64,000 bases of DNA. Origin: Pyrrhosoma nymphula (lineage: Eukaryota; Arthropoda; Insecta; Odonata; Coenagrionidae). Position numbers and translations under genes: made by a program. The DNA lies in the NCBI GenBank assembly GCA_963573305.1, contig OY754331.1:90201434-90265433 (forward strand), read 5' to 3'. The notes under the pieces are model-generated. The model did no database searches and was not told the origin of the DNA. It saw only the letters and a program-made list of their open reading frames with translations. Below, in pieces: positions 58,901 to 61,524 of this stretch. The stretch's first letter is position 1, and every line of letters begins with the position of its first letter.

Positions 58901-61524
58901 AAAACCAACCTTTGGGTTGAAATACTGAGTGAGAGGATGGATGTAATAAAGGTAAGATAAATAAATTCAAGAGGTGAAGTTCATTAGGAGCATTTATTTC
59001 TCCTCAATCAAATGAAAGATTTTTGATTCTCACCACAAAGTTTGGGCCCATGGATAGGCGCTGGCAATTTTCAATTTCCTTCATGCATAGTTCTGTGGTC
59101 ATGTGATCATCTGTGGCTTCATCTCGCACTCCCCAACGCATGTCCACCACCTTAAATAAAAAGTCAGGAAATCAAAAGAAATGAGGGAACATTGTCTCGC
59201 ATATACAAGGGGGTTACATTCGAAAGAGACAGGGCCCATCGTCTTTAATAAACTATCATAATGCTCATTAAAAACTCCACTGAATTTTGGCAGACTATAC
59301 CCAGACAGCACAGCCGCTGGTATACAATTTGTAAATCTCTTGTACAGTTACGAATTGTATAATTTTTTGAAAAAATATTGTAATACAATTGTATTCCAGC
59401 ATCTTTCATACAAAGCAGAGGTAATACTATTGTAATATGGCATCAAAATACCAGGAATATACAATTTGTAAACCCATTGTATTACAATTGTAAAGCCGAA
59501 AATAATACAAGGCTTCGTGCGCATTAGGTGTTTATGTGCTTCTTTTGTCCAGGATGATGCATAATTCGTATGATACGTATGTATTATCTTTGTTATGTGT
59601 AATCCAAGGATAGGTATTAGGTATAATAATCTTTGCTGTGGATGCTTTATCATGAGCTACTATCCTACTATCGCCAAATCATGGTAAAATCAAGATATTT
59701 TGTCATTAATCGTCATTCAACTGCTAAACTTTCATCGCATGCTAGCCTGTGGCTAGACCGAAAATTTGGCATAAATGGGAAGCTTGCAAACAATTCGGAG
59801 AGCGAGTAAACACATTGATAGCTTTGCGTAATTAATTTCTGTAGTACATAATATTATTGTTATGCTTTTATTGATATAGTCATTATTTTTCTCCTTTCCA
59901 CATTCGTAACTATGAATATACATGTGTATATTCATTTTCGTAACATTATGCAAGTCAAACCTCCTGAATTTCTTTCCTGTTTGTAATATGTACTATTGTA
60001 ATTTAGCCATATTTACAACCATATTTCAATTTGTAAAACGATTGTAATTTGGCTCTGTAATACAAAATTATTACTGGAAATTTTACACTGTATTACGATT
60101 GTTATACAATTGGATAAGTTACACCTTCATTGAAATGTAATCAAACGTAGATTTTATGGAAACAATCTTGTTTATTCTCATTAATATTGACTTTGTAGTC
60201 ATCCTATGTGGCAACATAGGTTTCAATTAAATAATGCCTTGTAACGGTTATCATTTAATTGGATGGTATTTCCTTGAACTATAACGGCATTGACATTTAA
60301 AAATTAGTTCTCGCAGTCACTTTGACGCACAGGAATGGCCACATATATAAGACTTTCTAGGAGCGCTACTTTCAATTGCGAGTAAACATCGATAGGCGTT
60401 GTATAAGTTGTAATATGCGGTTATGTAGGCACTAGGTAGAAAGTAAAAGTATTGCACATCATATATTGACAGCGAAAGTCTGTAGTAGCAGAATTTATAG
60501 TGTAACTAAATAATATTTTTATTTTGGTATCCAAGAAAGAAAATTATTTTGATGGTTACAATTTAGCCTCCATACATAAAAATTTCATTGCCAAAGATAC
60601 AAGAATTTTCTAGATTGATGACCAACGTTTTGAAGTAGGGCCAAATTTTAACAAGGACAAGATACCCCAGTTCCATATCCCTGCTGGTCTGTAGCTGGGG
60701 TGCAACTCGGCCGTGGAGCTAGTTTCAATTCATTCCCAGTTACAGAAGTCTTCATACAGACCAGTTACATAGTCATATCCCAGTTACAGAGCAAGAAATT
60801 TCTACCTGGGTGGTTCTACGAAAGAAATTCGTAATTTTGTAAAACTATTGTAATTTGGCTCTGTAATACCATCACTATACAATTTGTAAAACAATTGTAA
60901 TTTTGCTGTAATACAACCGTAATACAAAGGTATTAGCGGACATTTGACACTGTAAAACGATTGTAATACAATTGGAATACAAATACCCTTGTTTTGTAAT
61001 ACGATTGTAAAATGGCTGTAATACAGTAATATTTCCAAATTTGTGCTGTCTGGGAAATAGCCACAATTTTACAGGGAAATTAAACATGAAAACACACTAC
61101 CTGAGGAGGACTGTATGTACAGAGGCCATTTTTTTGTTTCTTTTAAAAGATACATATTTTATAATTATGCATGCATTTTTAAGAAAAAGAGTAGAAAAAT
61201 TAATTTTTACAAGAAATTCAATTTTAAAATTTGATATCCTCAGTGACTCTACAAGTAATCACTTATGATGCTTCCATATACAGCATGACAAGCAGCATGT
61301 TCCCCAAGTTTTTAGTTTTTAAAATCTATGATTCAACCATTAGAATTAACGAGTCTAATGCTAACCTAAAGGAATTTGTATGTATTCTTAATTTGTGGAA
61401 AATTAAATACGTAAATGATACTAAAATAATCTCACCTGGAATTCAAGGCCATGTTTTTCTCTACAGAAATCCTTTATTTTTGGGTAAACTTGGGCCATCA
61501 ACGTATTCCTTTCCAATGTAGTAT
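1589..61524 (-). CDS. NWD2: NWD2-like NACHT/WD-repeat gene, 19 internal exons (partial at both ends)
   Basis: Nineteen minus-strand exons join in frame with correct phase at all 18 junctions, giving 3646 coding bases without a stop. Numbering residues from the first split codon: 1-70 carry the end of an N-terminal region with VVDMRWGVRDEATDDH; 70-137 carry GQKYGYRPIP; 138-327 are helical; 328-488 are a NACHT/STAND ATPase with Walker A GEGGCGKTS (369-377) and Walker B LLLFLDSVDQ (457-466); 489-902 are a helical linker; 903 onward resembles WD repeats. By family, NWD proteins are cytosolic signalling NTPases that oligomerise through NACHT; the role in this organism is unknown. The best remembered match is NWD2/KIAA1239, with NWD1 less similar. 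Introns reach 14.4 kb and are full of transposons, but the coding frame is intact, so the gene is probably functional. First and last exons lie outside the window. Assignment is from recognised motifs, not a search. Confidence 0.85.
2142..2350 (-). CDS. NWD2: NWD2-like exon 18, disordered insert
   Basis: 209 bases, residues 1039-1107. The split Asp codon (G+AT) joins the previous exon. Sequence is low complexity and polar (NGTIGSKGNNSHLEKNNSTD), likely a loop inserted in the WD region. Donor GTAATA; acceptor TAG. Confidence 0.85.
4017..4099. mobile_element. Truncated hAT-like terminal segment
   Basis: Begins CAGGGTTTCTCAAAC, the style of terminal repeat typical of Charlie/hAT elements, and runs to the TTAA at 4100 where another element appears to begin. 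No matching right end was found, so this is a fragment probably interrupted by the neighbouring insertion. Confidence 0.45.
4100..4190. mobile_element. piggyBac-like terminal end (TTAA + palindromic cap)
   Basis: TTAA at 4100-4103 is followed by ACACGTTCGC; the bases 4106-4120 form a perfect 7 bp stem (CGTTCGC / GCGAACG) around one G. Two imperfect direct copies of GCGAACGKGAAATT and TGCCGTT follow. This resembles piggyBac ends, which insert at TTAA. The partner end was not found. Confidence 0.4.
4194..4528. repeat. Two-copy tandem repeat, 167 bp unit
   Basis: 4194-4360 and 4361-4528 repeat head to tail at an offset of 167 bases with roughly 85-90% identity. Shared segments include TTTTTCATTAATGTACATTA, AAAATGATGAATTTCAACAA and GTGTATGCAACCACTGCTTA. 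Confidence 0.85.
4727..4783. repeat. Short fold-back, 22-base arms
   Basis: 4727-4748 (GCAGCGGTAGGACA...) is complementary to 4762-4783 with three mismatches; the loop is 13 bases. Possibly a mini MITE or element tip. No coding content. Confidence 0.65.
6362..6554 (-). CDS. NWD2: NWD2-like exon 17, WD-like
   Basis: 193 bases, residues 974-1037 plus one base. Acceptor TTTTTTCAG; donor GTATGA. Contains beta-rich WD-like sequence (FIILENPLEDGEQVTGLYLL, SWCQFDMRGRL). Confidence 0.88.
7720..7770. mobile_element. Orphan Tigger/pogo-like terminus
   Basis: TACAGTGGATCGCCGAATAT at 7720 resembles Tigger ends, which start TA-CAG and insert at TA. The segment CGCCGAATATC is repeated shortly after, as is common in Tigger tips. 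No right-hand partner was identified. Confidence 0.4.
7863..8793. mobile_element. Candidate DNA element with GC-rich inverted ends
   Basis: The left end (GGCCCGTTTCACATGGATTC) and the reverse complement of the right end (GGCCCCTTGCACATGGACAC) match imperfectly over about 36 bases, including GAYGAT and TGCTCC. CATGTGAAAGC recurs inside at about 8353. No transposase is seen. No clean target duplication is visible, so the ends are tentative. Confidence 0.45.
9911..10059. repeat. Fold-back containing a hammerhead-like core
   Basis: Arms of roughly 60 bases: GAATTGCTTTTATTCGGGTT on the left is matched by the reverse complement of AACCCAAATAAAAGCAATTC on the right, with further pairing through GATTCA and the GGAAT/AGCT segments. 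The loop contains CTGACGA and the right arm GAAAC; see the 9975-10017 entry. Confidence 0.7.
9975..10017 (+). ncRNA. Weak hammerhead-like motif
   Basis: GGAC (9975-9978), CUGACGA (979-985), an extra C, ACU...AGU (9987-9989 with 10002-10004), GAAA (10005-10008), then GUCC (10014-10017), which pairs perfectly with the leading GGAC. Stem III is almost absent, so activity is doubtful. Architecture parallels the stronger loci at 21.8, 23.05 and 48.05 kb. Confidence 0.3.
10286..11542. mobile_element. Fold-back element, with a second inverted-repeat element inside
   Basis: Outer arms: 10286-10380 and the reverse complement of 11437-11542 share GGTGGATGAGTAATGCACCA and CCAGCCGTAACCCAATACAG. Inner ends at 10380 and 11436 (GGGCYATTCTCTAWCTCGAAG) form a second pair, enclosing many copies of AGCTAC/GTAGCT. 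This looks like one MITE inserted in another. Confidence 0.75.
11455..11735. repeat. Three iterations of a CTTTYNGTATTGGGTT motif
   Basis: Near 11458, 11630 and 11708 the sequence repeats as TATCTTTCTGTATTGGGTTA, TACTTTTCCGTATTGGGTTA and TACCTTTCGGTATTGGATTT at uneven spacing, alongside repeated GGAGCTC...TTTCC blocks. It is a degenerate tandem array flanking the fold-back at 10286-11542. Confidence 0.6.
11741..11777. repeat. Perfect 14 bp hairpin
   Basis: GGCAGGTGGACGGT (11741-11754) is exactly complementary to 11764-11777 around a 9-base loop. It caps the preceding tandem array. Confidence 0.85.
11835..12531. mobile_element. Large fold-back element with about 230-base arms
   Basis: 11835-12060 is nearly the reverse complement of 12298-12531; shared blocks include ATGTTAACATCTAATTTTTA, GAGTGGAAATATTTT and AGGTCTTGCAAATGAAGGAA. 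The spacer is about 237 bases. A further direct copy of part of the left arm follows at 12537-12605. Confidence 0.88.
12537..12605. repeat. Extra direct copy of fold-back arm segment
   Basis: ACGAGTGGAAATATTTT, GAATACCATAG-GCTTATTTT and TTTCTTTCCTGC match 11899-11960 in the same orientation, directly beyond the right arm. It suggests rearrangement or a second partial copy. Confidence 0.7.
13292..13329. repeat. Perfect 17 bp hairpin
   Basis: CTCCTCAAAGGAGAATG (13292-13308) is exactly complementary to 13313-13329 with a 4-base loop ATTC. It lies just upstream of the decayed pogo transposase start. Confidence 0.9.
13389..13555 (+). pseudogene. Decayed pogo/Tigger transposase N-terminus
   Basis: Conceptual translation reads KKLWSFTVVEKIKVL, a stop, then VIKDAEDVGNHAARLRHDV, matching the Psq/CENP-B-type helix-turn-helix start of pogo transposases and the copy at 49527. 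In-frame stops show it is dead. It sits inside the Tigger relic 10118-14977 in the same orientation. Confidence 0.6.
15966..16178 (-). CDS. NWD2: NWD2-like exon 16, first WD-like segment
   Basis: 213 bases, residues 903-973, phase 0 on both sides. YSLEGHQFAVFGF...YVVSISNKFITWDLST has the GH...WD spacing of a WD repeat. Acceptor CAACAG; donor GTAAAG. Confidence 0.9.
16179..17305. other. 1.1 kb NWD2-like intron
   Basis: No repeat ends or coding homology recognised. The short plus-strand frames at 16834-17276 have no domain signature. Confidence 0.55.
17306..17525 (-). CDS. NWD2: NWD2-like exon 15, linker
   Basis: 220 bases, residues 830-902. Contains LVLVADALRLGGAVLGVYPD and the junction HTPGGPLK leading into the WD region. 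Acceptor TTCAG, donor GTGAAG; phase 2 in, 0 out. Confidence 0.9.
18653..18718 (+). repeat. tRNA-SINE-like head with 12 bp hairpin
   Basis: GTTCCACATTTAGTTGATAG is followed by a box-B-like GATTCGATTCC; arms CTTATGGAGATT (18682-18693) and AATCTCCATAAG (18707-18718) pair perfectly. The first 28 bases recur inverted at 22756-22792. Confidence 0.5.
20341..20712. mobile_element. MITE with about 125-base terminal inverted repeats
   Basis: 20341-20468 and the reverse complement of 20590-20712 match at roughly 90%: CCACGTTTTTAAAA, TAAATAATTTTCCCTGGG, GGTGAATTTTTAGTGGCTAT, GAGATATTTGTAAGAC. The spacer is about 120 bases. Non-autonomous DNA transposon; no clear target duplication. Confidence 0.88.
21062..21310. 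mobile_element. Small MITE, 35-base inverted ends
   Basis: ATGAGGGCCTGAGAGTCAAA at 21062 and the reverse complement of 21277-21310 agree through GTCAAAGTAATACAAGTGACA with one or two differences. Total length is 249 bases. Confidence 0.85.
21802..21844 (-). ncRNA. Hammerhead-ribozyme-like motif
   Basis: Read on the minus strand: AUAC (stem I 5'), CUGAUGA, one extra U, stem II GAUGC-CCUAA-GCAUU (5 pairs including G-U), GAAA, stem III AC-AUGU-GU, U17, then GUGU completing stem I. All core bases of the consensus are present except the inserted U after A9. Short open stem I is typical of type I hammerheads of Penelope-like retroelements. Confidence 0.5.
21855..21897 (+). ncRNA. Degenerate hammerhead-like motif (mirror copy)
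   Basis: AUAC, CUGAUGA, U, GAUGC-CCUAA-GUGUU, GAAG, GC-ACGC-GU, U, GUGU. The GAAA box has become GAAG, so this copy is less likely to be active, while stems I and II still pair. Confidence 0.4.
22756..22792 (-). repeat. Inverted copy of the 18653 repeat head
   Basis: The reverse complement reads ATTCCACATTTAGTTGACAG then TATGGGG, matching 18653-18680 with two or three differences. Either the partner end of a 4.1 kb element or an independent SINE copy. Confidence 0.5.
23037..23075 (-). ncRNA. Hammerhead-like motif with paired core change
   Basis: Minus strand: GCAC, AUGAUUA, U, GCCAC-AGU-GUGGU (5-pair stem II), GAAA, short stem III AC-GG-GU, U17, GUGC pairing with the leading GCAC. The usual CUGAUGA has C3 to A and G8 to U, two positions that pair with each other in known hammerhead structures. 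A purine/G-rich tract follows at 23124-23195, as at the 47.6 kb locus. Confidence 0.4.
23124..23195. repeat. G-rich tract next to hammerhead-like motif
   Basis: Multiple runs of G (GGGGGGAGGAGGGGG, GAGAGGGGGGATGGG) on the plus strand. Potential quadruplex-forming. Similar sequence fills the centre of the 47.6-48.1 kb fold-back. Confidence 0.6.
23247..23326. repeat. 40 bp tandem duplication
   Basis: 23247-23286 and 23287-23326 are head-to-tail copies (GGTCTTACTTATGCTASATC...ACTTACATATGCAA) with one difference. Confidence 0.9.
23317..23789. repeat. Direct duplication, 336-base offset
   Basis: 23317-23450 recurs at 23653-23786 almost without change (ACATATGCAAGAATTTAGGG ... AGCAAGAATAGATTATGAAA). 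The high identity indicates a recent local duplication. Confidence 0.9.
23884..24060. mobile_element. Tigger-like tip, left
   Basis: Repeated short blocks (AACCTCCATATTATGAAAAC, CCTCTGTATTATGAAGTC, CCTCTATAATTACAAAAC) resemble Tigger subterminal repeats. A similar segment in reverse orientation lies at 29690-29811; the pair may bracket an old element into which the LINE inserted. Confidence 0.35.
25390..26240 (+). pseudogene. LINE APE-endonuclease domain and linker
   Basis: Open frame with TVIVMGDRNSKVETDN, a CGDHELVFDGNLF segment, and GSDHNLVTADVRLKV near residues 113-128; the last is the conserved SDH motif of AP-like endonucleases. A Lys/Glu-rich helical linker follows. The frame ends in unrelated sequence because an insertion begins at 26241. 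Upstream endonuclease residues (GTMNG, ILGLSETR) are frame-broken at 25090-25190. Confidence 0.75.
26241..26523. mobile_element. SINE-like insertion inside the LINE, 11 bp target duplication
   Basis: GGCAAGAAACC occurs at 26230-26240 and again at 26524-26534, exactly flanking 283 foreign bases. Removing one copy and the insert restores LINE reading (KKPVRNKYGKLVMGDG). The insert contains no ORF; its minus strand has a weak box-A-like start, so a SINE is likely but not proven. Confidence 0.8.
26614..26931 (+). pseudogene. LINE reverse transcriptase, N-terminal palm
   Basis: Reads PPPKEEVVQAIKELKNGKSP, GVDNILLEV, DWKKGLLVKIPKKGDLTIRNN then a stop (TGA for W) before RGINLL. Motifs 0-2 of non-LTR reverse transcriptase. 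Dead by stop and insertion. Confidence 0.8.
26984..27707. mobile_element. About 0.72 kb insertion splitting the LINE RT
   Basis: LINE sequence TRIVQ stops at about 26983 and VLNSIKG resumes at about 27710, with TGTAC at both edges (26979-26983 and 27708-27712). The insert has no recognised ORF and ends in a three-copy 31 bp tandem array. Class unknown. Confidence 0.6.
27613..27704. repeat. Three-copy 31 bp minisatellite
   Basis: Units start at 27613, 27644 and 27675; consensus begins GYTCCRAGGTGRTAAGTTTT and ends AATGAACAG. Only a few substitutions separate the copies. The array stops exactly where the LINE resumes. Confidence 0.92.
27710..27925 (+). pseudogene. LINE reverse transcriptase palm, continued
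   Basis: Frame-shifted reading gives SIKGIIDTKLRREQVGFRKD, SSCADMINTLRIIIEQSAE, a stop, QSPLYLSFMDFEKAFDSISR. DFEKAFD is RT motif A with the first catalytic Asp. Sequence becomes unrelated after about 27925, so the 3' half including YADD is missing. Confidence 0.8.
29690..29811. mobile_element. Tigger-like tip, right
   Basis: The reverse complement begins TAGTAAAACCTCCATGTAAT and repeats ACGGGGGTTTGTATTATAAA inside, like the Tigger tips at 10118 and 23884. No transposase nearby. Confidence 0.4.
31170..31365 (+). repeat. tRNA-derived SINE
   Basis: Box-A-like TTAATGTGGTAGATAGAG (31178) and box B GGGTTCAAGTATTGG (31221) at tRNA-like spacing, then a non-tRNA body. No TSD or tail was resolved. 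Confidence 0.6.
31907..32079 (-). CDS. NWD2: NWD2-like exon 14
   Basis: 173 bases, residues 772-828 plus two bases. FGEMPYHLVRSRRFEDLFSQ is helical linker typical of the region between NACHT and WD repeats. Acceptor GTCAG; donor GTGAGA. Confidence 0.9.
32210..32315 (-). CDS. NWD2: NWD2-like exon 13
   Basis: 106 bases, residues 737-771. FNLTEKEGSADRKVPIQPLV...SRYNLRK. Acceptor TTACAG and donor GTAATG; only 130 bases separate it from exon 14. Confidence 0.88.
32400..32431. repeat. Poly-C tract
   Basis: A run of almost pure C with one G and one T interruption. Simple repeat. Confidence 0.95.
32712..32820 (+). repeat. tRNA-derived SINE, second family
   Basis: Box A TAGCTTAACTGGCTAAC (about 32727) and box B GGCTCGAGTCCCGG (32763). 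The following CCCGGTCAAAGTGAATAATG resembles the arms of the palindrome at 40.4 kb. An upstream TTTGAGGATACTGGAACTAG (32645) is also shared with 40.31 kb. Confidence 0.65.
33684..33830 (-). CDS. NWD2: NWD2-like exon 12
   Basis: 147 bases, residues 688-735 plus split codons on both sides. QFRDTAKERYFKNMNMATYF then SGIWGGGNPKPFRYTEIQRH. Acceptor TTACAG; donor GTTAGT. Confidence 0.9.
33885..34644 (-). mobile_element. 5'-truncated LINE with 12 bp target duplication
   Basis: CTTAGAATCAAT occurs at 33873-33884 and 34645-34656, exactly bracketing the insert. On the minus strand the element starts inside the RT C-terminal half and ends in an ATGA-type short repeat (TCATTCATTCATT on plus, 33885-33897). 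The frame is nearly intact, so the insertion is young. Confidence 0.9.
33958..34642 (-). pseudogene. LINE RT thumb/C-terminal fragment
   Basis: About 228 LINE-derived codons: QILVDSLEKQCEKYGMKINN, KTKVMRF, EQFNYLGSMLEETG, RRIALAKEAFNNRRELM, VALYGAETWTLRKED, RRMEKVGWTERKTNEEVLD. These are standard post-palm motifs of RTE-like LINEs. The open frame extends past the insertion into flanking intron, so its first 21 codons are not LINE. No RT catalytic residues remain. Confidence 0.85.
35733..36110 (+). repeat. 5S rRNA-derived SINE
   Basis: 35733-35820 resembles 5S rRNA: GAAGTTAAGCAACGTTGAGC covers the box A region and GGTTGGATGGGTGACC the box C region. The body then repeats degenerate TMCATACCTN...ACCRGG blocks about every 55-65 bases (near 35820, 35865, 35930, 35968) and ends in an (AATCT)-rich tail. 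This is SINE3-type architecture; likely transcribed from the 5S-type internal promoter when active. Confidence 0.75.
36417..39838 (-). mobile_element. Complete Tigger/pogo-type transposon with subterminal repeats
   Basis: Ends AGGTAATGG (36417) and the reverse complement of CATTTACCT (39838) are flanked by TA on both sides; the terminal 26 bases including TA match at 18 positions. Near both ends an 11-base motif AGTARTTGACC recurs (four copies left, about seven right). The transposase runs on the minus strand from 39197. Length 3422 bases. Confidence 0.85.
36810..39197 (-). pseudogene. Tigger/pogo transposase, frameshifted
   Basis: Start MPAIKGQFR at 39197. Helix-turn-helix (VRTAAKKYGVPRITLKYKVE), CENP-B-type domain (GWTWIQGFLRRN), then a DDE domain with Asp in FNCDETAFF, LFVDGHVSH and LQPMDVSVF, so the DDD triad is present. 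Frameshifts fall in homopolymers at 38368-38373 (six A) and 38128-38137 (ten A) and twice more near 37.42 and 37.25 kb. The C-terminus is Ser/Thr-rich, then Lys-rich, ending in an acidic segment plus FVIVEYEGRYFPGK. Possibly decayed recently, or sequencing errors in homopolymers. Confidence 0.85.
40205..40640. repeat. GAGTC-rich minisatellite, interrupted
   Basis: Imperfect 16-18 bp repeats of the type AGTCTTTCGAGTCAGC, densest at 40540-40635, with related GAGTC blocks back to about 40209. A SINE-derived palindrome is inserted at 40305-40458. Confidence 0.8.
40305..40458. mobile_element. Snap-back SINE insertion with 12 bp target duplication
   Basis: AAGAGTCTTTTG at 40293-40304 and 40459-40470 flanks 154 bases. 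Within it, arms of about 42 bases meet at CGGGATCCCG (centre about 40416) with one mismatch (CACAGAGG versus CCTCCGTG). The right arm matches the body of the tRNA-SINE at 32.77 kb. Looks like a retroposed SINE whose 3' part was copied inverted. Confidence 0.8.
41166..41410 (-). CDS. NWD2: NWD2-like exon 11
   Basis: 245 bases, residues 606-686 plus two. HGRILVFHALAYITAAKSGL then SESELEDLISLDDRVLDDVY: winged-helix-like segment following NACHT in STAND proteins. Acceptor TTTCAG; donor GTAATC. Confidence 0.9.
41785..42177. mobile_element. Tigger-type MITE
   Basis: Flanked by TA at 41783 and 42178; ends CCATATTTCCCCAGC and, reversed, CTGTATTTCCTGGCC match imperfectly. Internal ATCTTATGGGCAGAAG and CTGATTTTGCATTGATGTCA recur in the related copy at 58261. 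Confidence 0.65.
42200..42391 (+). pseudogene. LINE RT C-terminal fragment, left of piggyBac-type element
   Basis: Broken reading resembles the C-terminal LINE motif (metal-poor, Trp/Arg-rich segment with NNQRRSAMTSWGEK and LRRIHILQHI). Sequence after the element (45714-45830) reads as a plausible continuation, so the element probably landed in an old LINE. Weak homology. Confidence 0.4.
42421..42446. repeat. Poly-G tract in left inverted repeat
   Basis: Long G run with two A interruptions; the mirrored right arm has similar runs at 45601-45608 and 45635-45657. Confidence 0.9.
43011..44032 (-). pseudogene. piggyBac-type transposase, decayed
   Basis: Possible start MDSGEESVLTCSDSE at 44032 followed by an acidic N-terminus with stops; then 43560-43190 reads MSYRCFVKIRQYLHFAYNND, GRLGWRQFMPMKRVSFG and, after a frameshift, CESRTGYVWSTTIYTGK; then TMDNFYTSADLADLLAS at about 43110. 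These are hallmark piggyBac DDD-domain segments. The first catalytic Asp position reads IEKSL instead of IDESL, and a stop precedes the MDNFYTS block. Nonfunctional. Confidence 0.8.
45911..46121 (-). CDS. NWD2: NWD2-like exon 10
   Basis: 211 bases, residues 536-605. MWMRSAHRDLSNYQWRLVAN and IGQCSLPIFVKLVFAEVCRW, helical domain after NACHT. Acceptor CTAG; donor GTGAGA. Confidence 0.9.
46225..46390 (-). pseudogene. LINE reverse transcriptase fragment
   Basis: Minus strand gives PLYVALVDVKETFDNG, stop codons, NKMFKLLERIGIDHKD, RIIHQLHRSQVTQV. This is RT motif A and the following helix of an RTE/CR1-like LINE; stops show decay. Confidence 0.65.
47274..47413 (-). CDS. NWD2: NWD2-like exon 9
   Basis: 140 bases, residues 489-534 plus two. 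MVVSCAEEADNPEVSRDYHL then FIKVTDLGEDLAMQVI. Acceptor AAAG, donor GTGAGT. Follows the Walker B exon and fits the NACHT sensor region. Confidence 0.9.
47585..47631 (-). ncRNA. Hammerhead-ribozyme-like motif
   Basis: Minus strand: UUUUUAC, CUGAUGA, extra U, stem II GAUG-UUAAC-UGUC (two wobbles), GAAA, stem III ACC-AU-GGU, C17, GUGAAAA. Stem I pairs over 7 bases with one G-U; stem III pairs A15.1-U16.1 with a GUC cleavage triplet. All core consensus bases are present besides the inserted U. Confidence 0.55.
48040..48086 (+). ncRNA. Hammerhead-ribozyme-like motif (mirror copy)
   Basis: Plus strand: UUUUUAC (48040-46), CUGAUGA (47-53), U54, stem II GAUG-UUAAC-CGUC, GAAA (68-71), stem III with loop AU, C17 at 48079, GUGAAAA (80-86). 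Relative to the other arm, a C for U restores a G-C pair in stem II and U for C gives a U-G pair in stem III, so pairing is maintained. Confidence 0.55.
48446..48646 (-). CDS. NWD2: NWD2-like exon 8, Walker B
   Basis: 201 bases, residues 422-488, phase 0 on both sides. Walker B LLLFLDSVDQL (hydrophobic run then Asp at 462 and Asp at 465). Acceptor TTTAAG; donor GTATGA. The upstream intron has the nonconsensus GC donor. Confidence 0.92.
48748..48800. mobile_element. Orphan Tigger-like terminus
   Basis: CAGTAGAATCTCGATTTTAT at 48755 closely resembles Tigger tips. It lies 0.8 kb before the pogo transposase relic and may be that element's left end. Confidence 0.45.
49527..50707 (+). pseudogene. 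pogo/Tigger-like transposase, decayed
   Basis: HTH start RSFTESEKLEVIKDTEEIG, LAAGRKYNEPESCI; a frame-broken middle with YIIDLRQKHSYSLGQIGN; then DDE-domain segments YFEMPIDCTVDEKGAKSVQL, NLLAVSADRKKLPPYVLFKR, NLPNMLVMDSFLSHL and C-terminal ICQWIITSWKLIPEDLISK. The first catalytic Asp (usually N-x-D) is replaced by Asn and a stop, while the second (VMDSF) remains. Several frameshifts; nonfunctional. Confidence 0.8.
51441..51785 (+). pseudogene. Tigger transposase N-terminal fragment
   Basis: MAGKRKLLDLKTKIRIINEC, GDGSKSEIGRH, then after a frameshift SSSTLFTILRNKEKFRVAVL and HKQLESALFSWFCQQRAA. Typical Psq HTH plus CENP-B-type DNA-binding domain of jerky/Tigger transposases. Catalytic domain absent. 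Confidence 0.8.
52246..52695. mobile_element. Nested MITE with AATATAAGCCGCAC repeats
   Basis: Ends CGGTATTTCTCCGAATGTAA and, reversed, CCTTATTTCTCCGAATATAA are flanked by TA. Internally AATATAAGCCGCAC-like units recur near both ends (52262, 52276, 52335; 52603, 52619), a subterminal arrangement like that of the 36.4-39.8 kb element. Inserted in the Tigger at 51156. Confidence 0.85.
53910..54191 (-). CDS. NWD2: NWD2-like exon 7, NACHT Walker A
   Basis: 282 bases, residues 328-421, phase 0 on both sides. VFYGREDDLERIHLYM, then the P-loop HGEGGCGKTSLLAKSA, then PVCIIRFLGTTPDSSAL. Donor is GCAAGT, a GC-AG intron. The nucleotide-binding exon of the gene; key Gly, Lys and Thr are all present. Confidence 0.95.
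54590..54668 (-). repeat. Second 5S rRNA-derived relic
   Basis: Minus strand reads GCCAGCCACGACGGTTTCTG, then TCACCGGAGTTAAGCATCC and TCGGCTCG, a diverged 5S rRNA 5' half with recognisable box A. More diverged than the copy at 35.73 kb and lacks a clear box C. Confidence 0.6.
55025..55223 (-). CDS. NWD2: NWD2-like exon 6
   Basis: 199 bases, residues 262-327. YTVEWIGREGLDTETHEEYL and VDRAMRKEDSSAQGQIVTEI, a helical segment before the P-loop. Acceptor TTGCAG; donor GTTTGT. Confidence 0.92.
56510..56735 (-). CDS. NWD2: NWD2-like exon 5
   Basis: 226 bases, residues 187-260 plus split codons. REVINGILSVKNTRNHCLAY and RKASLFIDILNRSIDTEAIK. Acceptor TTTTAG; donor GTAAGT. Confidence 0.92.
57025..57169 (-). 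CDS. NWD2: NWD2-like exon 4
   Basis: 145 bases, residues 138-185 plus one. VPKLQQQDQAIWWDTLGKMQ and LLRKAALSLFNAEKL, helical. Acceptor TTTCAG; donor GTCAGT. Confidence 0.92.
57276..57479 (-). CDS. NWD2: NWD2-like exon 3
   Basis: 204 bases, residues 70-137, phase 0. VFLGQKYGYRPIPTYILSSE and VPPVSVLQPISSILVNFNNK, the most family-diagnostic exon. Acceptor TTGCAG; donor GTAACA. Confidence 0.95.
58261..58510. repeat. Partial copy of the 41785 Tigger-type MITE
   Basis: TACTATATTTCCCACTACAT start, then CTTCATCTTATGGGCTGAAG, CTGATTTTGCATTGCCATCA and CTCCATCATTCATTTTTTGG follow in the same order as at 41.79-42.0 kb. Right end not resolved. Confidence 0.65.
58661..58950 (+). repeat. tRNA-derived SINE
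   Basis: Box A TGGCCTAGTGGGTAGAG (58670) and box B CGGGTTCAAATCTGG (58712) at tRNA-like spacing, followed by a body of about 220 bases. Resembles the 31.17 kb copy around box B and in a TGGAAACC block downstream. RNA polymerase III promoter elements are intact. Confidence 0.8.
59034..59150 (-). CDS. NWD2: NWD2-like exon 2
   Basis: 117 bases, residues 31-69, phase 0. VVDMRWGVRDEATDDHMTTE and CQRLSMGPNFV. Acceptor TTTAAG; donor GTGAGA. The signature of the N-terminal domain of NWD proteins. Confidence 0.95.
59300..61054. mobile_element. 1.75 kb element with CCCAGACAGCAC ends
   Basis: Begins CCCAGACAGCACA and ends with its reverse complement. The interior near both ends is built of variants of TTGTAATACAATTGTAA and TTTGTAAAACNATTGTAATT; one 33-base block (60031-60063) recurs at 60837-60869. 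No transposase frame. Superfamily unknown; non-autonomous or satellite-like. Confidence 0.7.
61436..61524 (-). CDS. NWD2: NWD2-like exon 1 of window
   Basis: 89 bases: two bases of a split codon then TTLERNTLMAQVYPKIKDFC, REKHGLEFQ. Acceptor TTGCAG; donor GTGAGA. Preceding exon(s), including the start codon, lie beyond 64000 or were not recognised. Confidence 0.9.
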
